Below, in pieces: positions 56,535 to 64,000 of a stretch of 64,000 nucleotides of DNA. The notes below the pieces were generated by a model, which was given only the letters and a program-made list of their open reading frames with translations, made no database searches and was not told where the DNA came from. The position numbers and the translations under genes were made by a program. Numbering within the stretch: the first letter of the stretch is position 1; the number at the start of each line of letters is the position of its first letter. This DNA comes from Botryotinia globosa (lineage: Eukaryota; Ascomycota; Leotiomycetes; Helotiales; Sclerotiniaceae), in the NCBI GenBank assembly GCA_014898425.1, contig RCSZ01000007.1, positions 124,001-188,000 on the forward strand, in the 5' to 3' direction.

Positions 56535-57013
56535 TGTTGGATACTATAACATAGAAAAATCGTCTTGAAGTTGGATAGAGAATGAGTGACCGCAGATGGT
56601 TGCAAGATCGAGATATACCAGTTACTGTAGCATTTAAAGCAGGAAGTCGCCAGATTGATCAGAGGCAAGAAATTTTGAAAGACACCCAAATTGTAGCCTA
56701 TGACGTTGACGCTTTCCATCTAGATTTTGCCATGTGTGTCCAGTGTCCACGAATAGGGCAGGCATCGGAATTAAGAAGGCCCGAGGGGTTAAGTGGCTCC
56801 TTCCCCAGATTGATTCAATTGATTGAATGGAATTCGTGCAATGGGAACGACCACTGGTGGACCTCGGGAGCGAATTATTGGAGTTATTAAGGTTCAAGAG
56901 GGATTTGGACAGACTGTCTCTTTTCTCTTTCAATATAATCTTGATAGAAGTGATTAATTCTTTTATTCGATAATTTTGAAGTTAATTAGTGAAAACACCA
57001 CAATACCAACAAA
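56535..57013. promoter_or_regulatory. Divergent promoter region between the FIT/Scs3 and EXPERA genes
   Basis: 479 bp separate the two outward-facing start codons, and both promoters must lie here. Two palindrome-rich short motifs (GATTGATTCAATTGATTGAA near 56810) are seen. No gene is supported. Confidence 0.5.
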
Positions 57014-57850
57014 ATGGTCTCAACACGCAGACACCCCTCCGAATTCCCCGAAACTCCCAGCCGTACACCCACAATCCCCTCTCGCAATCCTGCCCGCAAA
57101 GGACAATGGGCTCATACTCCCTCCAACCTCACTATCATTTGGCTTTTCATCTCTCTCCCACTCGTAGCATGGGATGCTGGATACGTTATGCTTCGACCTC
57201 TTTCTATGCCTGGAGGATCGCTCCATTGGCCAGTCTGGGCTCCATATGAATTATATGGAAAGATCGATTATATATATGGATGGAAGGCTTTCAATGAGCA
57301 CAATGGATTTACGATGGCCCAGACCTTTTTGAATATTATTGAGAGTGCGATGTATTATTACTATTTGTATATTTTATATGCTTATGGGAAATCATCGACG
57401 GCTCAGGGAAGAGGTGCTCCTAAGAATTCGGGGGTGCTTGGGGAACAGAGATCTGTGGATGGGAAGATGGGGGCTTTGGCTGTTTTGGTGGGTTATAGTG
57501 CTGCGGTTATGACAGTCAGTAAGACGGTGTTGTACTGTAAGTTTGACTGGTATTCTGTGTGGTGATGATGCTTTTGCTAATGTGGCATAGGGATGAATGA
57601 ATATTACTCAGGATTTGAGAATATTGGTCACAATAGTATTCGGGACTTAATTTTCTTATGGATCATTCCCAAGTAAGTCATTTTTGATCTTAGATGTCCT
57701 TCTCATCTAACATTCTATAGCGGTGCTTGGATAGCTGTCCCTTCATACATCATATATGTCACTGGAAGTGAAATTCTTCAAGGTTTGACAATAGCTGCTG
57801 GTGGAGCTACGGCTTCGAATGACGATGTTTCTTTGGCAAAGAAGGAGTAA
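57014..57850 (+). CDS. EXPERA/EBP-like four-helix membrane protein
   Basis: Three exons, 57014-57536, 57591-57672 and 57721-57850, about 244 aa. After a polar N-terminus (MVSTRRHPSEFPETPSRTP) the protein has four to five hydrophobic segments. They begin LTIIWLFISLPLVAWDAGYVMLRP, and the first contains an acidic residue in the membrane, as in the EXPERA fold. Later segments include NIIESAMYYYYLYILYAYG, LAVLVGYSAAVMTVSKTVLYW, and after splicing HNSIRDLIFLWIIPNGAWIAVPSYIIYV. Family members include sterol isomerase EBP and related ER proteins. Catalytic activity cannot be inferred, and a full match to EBP active-site residues is not claimed. The C-terminal ASNDDVSLAKKE ends in a KKxx-like dilysine-type tail (KKE), which hints at ER retention. 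Confidence 0.8.
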
Positions 57851-58350
57851 ATGAGAGCCTTGATATACACGAAGGTGTTTGACCTTGGAAAGAGATGTTT
57901 GCATGATTTTCGTTATACATTTAAGACGTACAGCATACTGCGATGACGAGATACCATGACAGTAAAGCACATAGGTGCAAGTAATGATAAGATATATGAG
58001 TATACTTTTATTTCTTACTCAGAATAAGATATCAAGAATTAAGATGTTTTGACATTTTCTGTTAATAAATACAGTAACATGATTTGACTAGAATAATAAT
58101 CAACCACAAAGATTGCAATCGTGAATTGTAGGTAGGCAAAACAATTTCACATTGCAAATATAAAGGTAAGCACATATCAAACAATGATTCTAATTATGCA
58201 AAGTACAGTACACCTAGGTTATATAGCAGGCTCATGTGCATCTTTGAATACACGAAATCTCACAGTAATACTACAATTTTACATTATTATTTATATATCA
58301 ATATTGTCGCTCAACCAGCAACCACTACTAGAAGATAACTTCTAAGGAAA
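57851..58350. other. Intergenic region, no gene seen
   Basis: AT-rich 3' flank of the EXPERA gene and 5' flank of the tRNA gene. No further structure. Confidence 0.5.
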
Positions 58351-58432
58351 GCCTGCTTGGCGCAGTGGTAACGCGTAGCACTTGTACACATACGAAATGC
58401 TAAGATCATTGGTTCGATTCCAGTAGTAGGCA
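58351..58432 (+). tRNA. tRNA-Thr: tRNA-Thr (anticodon UGU) with 10-nt intron
   Basis: The acceptor stem pairs GCCTGCT with AGTAGGC plus discriminator A. The D arm is GGCGCAGTGGTAACGC. The anticodon stem TAGCA/TGCTA encloses loop CTTGTA-A once a 10-nt intron (58387-58396, CACATACGAA) is removed. The anticodon is therefore TGT at 58383-58385, reading ACA. The T arm is ATTGG-TTCGATT-CCAGT, a normal B box. The intron sits one base 3' of the anticodon as in other nuclear tRNAs. A 15-T run (58456-58470) is the Pol III terminator. A Met identity was considered because of the CAT in the intron, but that choice breaks the canonical splice position. Confidence 0.9.
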
Positions 58433-58455
58433 GGATATTTTGTGACTTTTGGATG

Positions 58456-58470
58456 TTTTTTTTTTTTTTT
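58456..58470 (+). terminator. Poly-T RNA polymerase III terminator
   Basis: An uninterrupted run of 15 T residues lies 24 nt after the tRNA end. Confidence 0.8.
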
Positions 58471-59423
58471 AGAGGGGTTTGTTCTCTTTTGTCTAGGTAT
58501 TTTAGTTGATGAATGAATGGATGGATGGATGGTGTGAAGAGGGAAAGGAAATTCAAAGAAAATCAAAAAAGGTTTATTAATTTGATATTAGGTATCTATT
58601 TTGGGTTTCTTTTGTTTATGTAGTAGTAATATTCTTATTTTTTTCATTTTCTACGTATTTTTAGTTCCTCGTTTGCAGAGATTGATGAGATTGATGGGGA
58701 AGAAAACCGAGTAGGTACGTTGTGATTGGTAAGTTGCATTTAGATGCATTTATTTGGTGGAGTGGAACGTAAACCCACTCACCACTCACTCGCTCACTCA
58801 CATGGAAATTCATTCATTCATCTAGAGAATATAACCGAGCTGAATAACATAACTTCACGAATAACATAACTTCACGTCCATCTGTTTATTAGGTATCTTC
58901 ATTAGGTACTGACTCACAAGTTACACCTAGTTAACATATTCTGATTTGATATGCACTATTAGACTCCACAGTTGAGTTTTTTTCTTCTTCTTTTCTTACA
59001 AATCATATTGTATCAATTTTTCTTTCCCCCAATCCCTACCTTGAAGACTTGGAAAAAGAAAGCTAGAAGAAAGAGAATCAATCCAATTACCTACCTACCT
59101 ACTTACCCGCTAGTACATAGTGCACGTAAACTCCTTCCCAGCATCCATTCATCATTCCCGTGAATTTATCACGAGCGACGTGAGATTATCTGTCTGGTAC
59201 TTACTGTGTGTATGTATATATGTATATAAATATATATAATTCGATATCTGAAATATAAATATGATTGGTTTTTGGTTTTTGAGCATATAGATATTGTATA
59301 TTTATCCAAACCATCTATCTGCTTGTGAGCGAATAGTGATGATTTCCATACTGGATATGGAATACTAGTTTTCACCACCTCCCCCCCTCATCCCACACAT
59401 AGGTATTGAAAAAAGTCTCGGTT

Positions 59424-59465
59424 AATTCATATCAAATCATATCAATTCATATCAAATCATATCAG
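59424..59465. repeat. (ATTCATATCAAATCATATCA) short tandem repeat
   Basis: Two copies of a 20-bp unit, itself made of alternating 10-mers. Confidence 0.8.
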
Positions 59466-60567
59466 AGCGAATGATCAGATCTTTGACCTTAAATTATTAG
59501 TAGATTTATTAATAGATTGATATATAAGATGAGGTAAGATGAAATATCTATCTAGCTTGCTTAACATATCTATTTATATATATAATCAAACGAATAAATG
59601 ATCTTTCGATGTAGTATGATATGAGAGAGAGTATACGAGTATTGAATATTTAGTATCGAAATTCGAATAAATGGAGTGAAATTTCCAAAAGGTAATCTCA
59701 CGTTCATCTCTAGATAATCTTTATGCATGGTTTGATATGTATTCAGAATATGTTGAGATGCAGGTGGTAGGAGATGTGTGGGTGAAAGAAGGGGCTTGTG
59801 TAGATATGTATCTACCTAACTAAGGATGCCATAAAGATGTTTGTTTCTACGGGTTTAGTGAGTCTAGCGGGGGGATAGTATTAAATTTGTAAACTTACAT
59901 AATTTCCTGAAAGAGTAAAAATGCCGGTCCAGGTCCCAGGAATCATTCATCACTTTCCCTTTTGATAACTGACCTGTTGATATTCTTCTGCATCATAGCA
60001 ACTCCTCTAATCTAGAAAAACGTAGGAAGGAAAATGGATTTGATATTAATGGATTTGATCATTGTTATGTTAATTGTATTCTTAAGAGAACAAGGACCGA
60101 TTTTATCAAACGTTGTATACCTATTCAGACTAATATCTTCTTCCAAATAAGAGAAATTGAACATGATGATAACCTTAGAATCTCTACTACTGAATCCAAT
60201 TCCGCATGTTCTCCGACGAAAATCCTCAAACATCCTCTTCACCTTAACCCACCCACCTCCTAGAGGCTACCATAGCTTCACTACAGTCTAGCCGCCAACC
60301 ATAATTGGTTATGCCACGAAAAGAAGGATTTCCTGATCATCTTCCAGAAGATCCTTAAAGACCAATCTGACGTGCTCAAGCTAGTGAGTGTGAGTCCACG
60401 AAACTGTATTTTAGCTTGTGTTAAACGGGCACTAGACCTCTTGAAGCTTGAATAATCATCGATCATGAGCTACTAGCTAGATATAAACGTCATCCATAGA
60501 AATTGACAGATATATATAACTGAATGGAACGCACAAATAATTTTTTCAATTTCTACCTACCTCCACA

Positions 60568-60682
60568 CACCTTCTCTCGAACTCCGTTAAAGAAAACTTT
60601 TGGAAAACGCAAACCGACCAATTCCACACACCTTATTCTCTCAACATCGTTAAAGAAAACCTCTAGAAAACGCAGACCTACC
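60568..60682. repeat. Duplicated segment of about 60 bp upstream of the F-box gene
   Basis: Two adjacent, diverged copies share the core CGTTAAAGAAAAC and GAAAACGCA-ACC, with ACACACCTT before it. Read in the frame of the downstream gene they would give repeated basic LKK-FGKRKPT-like sequence. They are more simply a duplicated 5' leader. Confidence 0.7.
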
Positions 60683-60688
60683 ATAACG

Positions 60689-61777
60689 ATGGATCGAATT
60701 ACCCAAACTGCTCAAAGCGACTCAGTTGTCATCACCGAACCGAAGACAATTGTTCAAACCAACGAAGTTGCCATCGCCGAAAAGAAATCAACTGCTCACA
60801 ACAATGTACTTACCCACAAGCAAAGAAACCCAACCTCACCAGCCTTACTTGGCATTCCAGCAGAAATAATCAAGATGATAGCAGAACATCTTCCGGGAAA
60901 AAACGCTGCCTGTTTGACCCTCTGTAGTCGCGGTATGAAAGAAATACTTGGAGATCGGTACTTGATAGCTATGAGAATTCCGTATAAACTATTCAATTTC
61001 TCTCCTCGAGTTGAAGTCACATTTGTGGAACTTTTGGCGCGAGACCTTCCTCAACACTTCGCATGCTTCGAGTGTGACCGCATTCATCAAGCGAGAACGA
61101 TCAAATGGCCCAATAAAACTAAAGACCATCTCGGTTGTGAAACTTGTGCTCGGAGAAGTCATAATGTTTATTCTCTCACGCCTTCGTCGCCCTTCAAAAT
61201 ACATTTCGCTCAAGTTTACTTGGCGACGAAGCAACATAGAACCGGCATCGATCTTGGATTTCCTCTTGAGGCTTTCCGACACCAAGAGGTTACACATAGT
61301 CGGTTCTGGAATGTAACGACTTTATTGTCTGTTGATGCCCGGTTTGTGTCCAATGAGCTTGTGTTGCGGTCTCAAACCTGGGATTTTGTCCCTCTGAGCC
61401 TCAAAGACAGAGACGCTGAGATTCTAAATTATGGTGGAATAACTACTAAAGCCTGTAAACATTCAGACCGATATACTAATTGTTTCTTTACACGATGGCA
61501 ATGCAGTCTTTGTCGGATGCACTTTCAGGCGAGGCAAAAACACCATGGAGAGGCAGGAATTGTGTTCATACTTACAAGATGGATCAATCTTGGAGCTGGT
61601 CGAGACCCCAAAGATCATAAGTGGCAATCTCATATCAGTCGTAAAGGTCTGTTTCGCACACGCCCCGTAGTCAGTATCAAAGAAGCTTTCGAAGACCAGG
61701 AAGGATTGTCGTTGGAAGAGTTCACTTCTGGCAATGAGAAATTCTTGAGAGAGTGGAGAAATCAACCCTCGAATTGA
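60689..61777 (+). CDS. F-box-like domain protein with cysteine pairs
   Basis: Single exon, 362 aa from MDRITQTAQ; an in-frame ATG at 60524 would add 55 residues. The downstream start is preferred because the extra residues come from the duplicated leader. An F-box-like helix lies at about residues 50-85, with ALLGIPAEIIKMIAEHLPGKNAACLTLCSRGMKEIL. Such a domain would tether a substrate-recognition protein to an SCF ubiquitin ligase. Two Cys pairs follow, at CFECDRIHQ and LGCETC, and one later at CSLCRMHF, possibly for zinc. The rest is not recognised. This architecture (F-box followed by small Cys knot) is common in expanded fungal F-box families. Confidence 0.72.
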   Translation: MDRITQTAQSDSVVITEPKTIVQTNEVAIAEKKSTAHNNVLTHKQRNPTSPALLGIPAEIIKMIAEHLPGKNAACLTLCSRGMKEILGDRYLIAMRIPYKLFNFSPRVEVTFVELLARDLPQHFACFECDRIHQARTIKWPNKTKDHLGCETCARRSHNVYSLTPSSPFKIHFAQVYLATKQHRTGIDLGFPLEAFRHQEVTHSRFWNVTTLLSVDARFVSNELVLRSQTWDFVPLSLKDRDAEILNYGGITTKACKHSDRYTNCFFTRWQCSLCRMHFQARQKHHGEAGIVFILTRWINLGAGRDPKDHKWQSHISRKGLFRTRPVVSIKEAFEDQEGLSLEEFTSGNEKFLREWRNQPSN

Positions 61778-62457
61778 GGGCCGGATGACGTTACTGGGGA
61801 GTGGATTGGACATCGGACGTGGTACTTGAACCCATCGGGACCAACGTGAACGAACTTTATGGATATATTTAATGAGAGGTGCGAATGAAGGATAATGTTT
61901 TGGAAGTAGCAGCGTATCGGAAGGATATAATGTATTTGGGGCCAAAGTGCGATTAGGATAGTCTGGCGTTTGATATATGGCTCTGTTATGGATAGTTATA
62001 GTTTTAATGTAATAAAGATTTTGTCATCTCATGGTGGATAGTAGATGTATAGTTGTGGTATTGTATTCGCCATAACATCTGGAAGTGCCAAGATTTTGAG
62101 ACGTATGAAACATATCAAGAGATCTTTCGAAGATTCCAAGATTCAAACGACCTGATCATGAAACTTTTCACTATCAAAGGGGTGTCCATGTACCGAGGCC
62201 AATTGTCAAGCGAGTCTGGTGTTTCCATCTCCATGGCTATCCGATCACGTGACTATAAACCCAAAGGTCACCATCCTCCCAAGACGCTATGATTTGGCTG
62301 TGCAATGAGAGGGATCTGATCTTGAGGTAGACAGGTAGGCTGTGCATAAATTTGAAATGAAGACTGGATACTGAAGTGATTTTAATGAGATGATTCTGAA
62401 GGATAATTCGAAAGAAGAATATCGTGAGTTTAAGGGAAAATGGAGCAGAGTAGTAAG

Positions 62458-62493
62458 TAAGCAGTCAGCAGTCAGCAGTCAGCAGTCAGCAGT
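62458..62493. repeat. (CAGTCAG)n tandem repeat
   Basis: About five copies of the 7-bp unit AGCAGTC. Confidence 0.85.
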
Positions 62494-62709
62494 GAGAACT
62501 TTACAGAGCCGTGATATGCGATCAGATGATAATTCTGGAATGAAGTTTGTTACATTGAAGTACAGTATTCCTTACATTGTATTGTGTCCCTCTTCGGCTT
62601 TAACCATTGGCGTTTGTTGGTGAATGCATAGCATGAGTGGAGATGATGTAACGAAACTCTGGGTTCTTGCTGTTGACGGTTGATGAGTATGGGATATCCT
62701 TTGTCAGTT

Positions 62710-62897
62710 TGTATATATGTATATATGTATATAAGTATATATGTATATAAGTATATATGTATACAAGTATATAAGTATATATGTATACAAGTATATATGT
62801 ATACAAGTATATATGTATACAAGTATATATGTATACAAGTATATAAGTATACAAGTATATAAGTATACAAGTATATAAGTATACAAGTATATAAGTA
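62710..62897. repeat. AT-rich TATATGTA/TATACAAG array
   Basis: About 190 bp made of alternating TATATGTATACAAG- and TATAAG-type steps. The frames through it translate as repetitive YIYTCIH-like sequence and are not genes. Confidence 0.9.
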
Positions 62898-63596
62898 TCA
62901 TCTTACCTATTGAATCTTGATTCCTGTATTATCGATTCCACAAACAGCAACTCGGATCAAGATCAATTATTTAATCAATAATCATTGAAACCCCCTTCCT
63001 TCATCCTTCCTTTGTATGTATTCATATGTACCTACCTGTTCTTCTCATGCAATAGTCAGGTAGAGATATCAGGAGGTATCGACTTTGATGACATGTTCCA
63101 TAATAAATTGAAACGAAACGATAGTTGATTGATATCACATTAACTGAAACCACACAATACATAATACATAATACGAGTAATGAATAGTGTAAAACGTCTG
63201 ACTCTCAAACTCTTGCACTTTGCACTTGGAACTCAGAACTCAGAACTCAGACGTAGGGACACTGGTGGGATTATCATCAGACTTCAAAGAACATCAATTC
63301 TAAACTTAAATCCAGACAAAACGCCTTTCCTTTATCGATATTCTGATCCCTTGACAAAATAATGGTTTCTTGCATTGCATGAGAATAGATAGATGGATTG
63401 ATTGATTGCATCCTTTCTTCCCCTCCCTTCATTACTTGCTTAATATATTAAATTATCAAGCTGCGAATGCATAACAAGACGGATTGGATTAATCAAAAAT
63501 GAGCATAAGAGTAAGAGGGAAAAAAGTGACTGAAAACAAGAAATATATTCAGCCCATCGCCACTAAAGATATTAATTTATCAGCAAATCAATACCA

Positions 63597-63903
63597 CCAG
63601 CTACCACCACCAGCTATCACCACCAGCTATCACCACCAGCTATCACCACCACCACCACCACCAACCACCACCAACCACCACCTACAATCTACTACTCTCC
63701 GAAGAACTACTTATTACTGTACATACAAAGTACCTAGGCTCGCTAGGTATCAAGCAAGGTGCAAGGTATTCTTACCGAAAGCGTCCGACGTCCGTTCATC
63801 GATCCATCCATCCATCCATCCATCTCATCCCATCCCATCACACCCCAATCCAATCCAATCCTATCCTATCCTGTCCTGTCCTGTCCTGCCCTGTCCTGTC
63901 CGA
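63597..63903. repeat. CACCAC microsatellite and ATCC/TCCTG runs
   Basis: Two simple-sequence tracts: CAC-rich (63597-63682) and CATCCATC/TCCTGTCCTG (63801-63903). The strand asymmetry is strongly pyrimidine. Confidence 0.85.
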
Positions 63904-64000
63904 TCCCAATCCTAGACAGACCTTACGGCCTTTTCTACAAACCACGAGTAATCGGAGTTCAGTTCTTACTTCTCCACCACAATACATACACACCACCACC

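Larger units (their letters stand above)
58433..60688. other. Long AT-rich intergenic region
   Basis: No gene is supported. ATCAAATCAT/ATTCATATCA repeats lie at 59424-59465, and an ACCT tract lies near 59089-59107. The right end (60568-60682) contains a duplicated 60-bp segment just upstream of the F-box gene. Confidence 0.5.
61778..64000. other. Repeat-rich intergenic region to the window end
   Basis: No gene is supported. Simple repeats include a 7-bp CAGTCAG repeat at 62458-62493, a long TATATGTATACAAG-type array at 62710-62897, a CACCAC-rich stretch at 63597-63682 and ATCC/TCCTG runs at 63801-63903. Confidence 0.55.

Noticed and set aside
62550..62901. Several overlapping frames in the TATATGTA array
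   Set aside because: Simple repeat translated as YIYTCIH-like sequence on both strands.

Overview
This is a gene-moderate stretch of a filamentous ascomycete nuclear genome. The evidence is short (about 50-80 nt) spliceosomal introns with CTAAC/CTAAT branch points, a dispersed 5S rRNA gene, an intron-containing tRNA, long AT-rich intergenic regions full of simple repeats, and typically fungal genes: a Cps1/Dip2 adenylate-forming protein, DUF3074, a GPI-anchored wall protein and a Kex2-processed repeat protein. The overall look resembles Leotiomycetes such as Botrytis or Sclerotinia, but that assignment is recognition by eye and was not tested by a search. All exon boundaries were worked out by hand from splice signals and reading frame.

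Layout. 1-245: 3' end of an unidentified gene. 2591-5334 (+): HRD1, the ER ubiquitin ligase. 8456-8944 (-): small 3CxxC-type zinc-binding protein. 10985-13738 (-): LCAT-like alpha/beta hydrolase with a long disordered N-terminus. 16056-17552 (-): GPI-anchored cysteine-repeat wall protein. 20385-20503 (+): 5S rRNA. 22684-24624 (-): nuclear-looking protein of unknown function. 26842-32733 (+): Cps1/Dip2. 33978-35852 (+): class II cAMP phosphodiesterase. 36244-37137 (-): flavin reductase-like protein. 38083-39653 (+): homoserine-acetyltransferase-fold hydrolase. 40062-42472 (-): DUF3074 START-like protein. 43570-47870 (-): Sip3/Lam-type sterol-transfer protein. 48598-50620 (-): KRI1. 51017-51860 (+): Rab5-type GTPase. 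52736-54875 (+): 14-exon Kex2-processed repeat protein. 55542-56534 (-): Scs3/FIT lipid protein. 57014-57850 (+): EXPERA/EBP-like membrane protein. 58351-58432 (+): tRNA-Thr. 60689-61777 (+): F-box-like protein. The remaining about 2.2 kb is repeat-rich and shows no gene.

How the genes relate. There is no obvious biosynthetic cluster. Most genes are housekeeping functions of the ER, membranes and ribosome: ERAD (HRD1), ER lipid storage (Scs3/FIT) head-to-head with an EXPERA-family protein, lipid transfer (Sip3/Lam and the neighbouring START-like DUF3074 protein), endosomal traffic (Rab5) head-to-head with ribosome biogenesis (KRI1), and cAMP turnover.

The most striking locus is 52736-54875. 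It is a secreted precursor of 14 peptide repeats in which most exons carry one repeat. Three of these exons, with their introns, are near-identical 123-bp units. A second theme is non-canonical splicing: four introns in the window appear to be GC-AG, one of them splitting the Rab5 P-loop lysine and serine codons.
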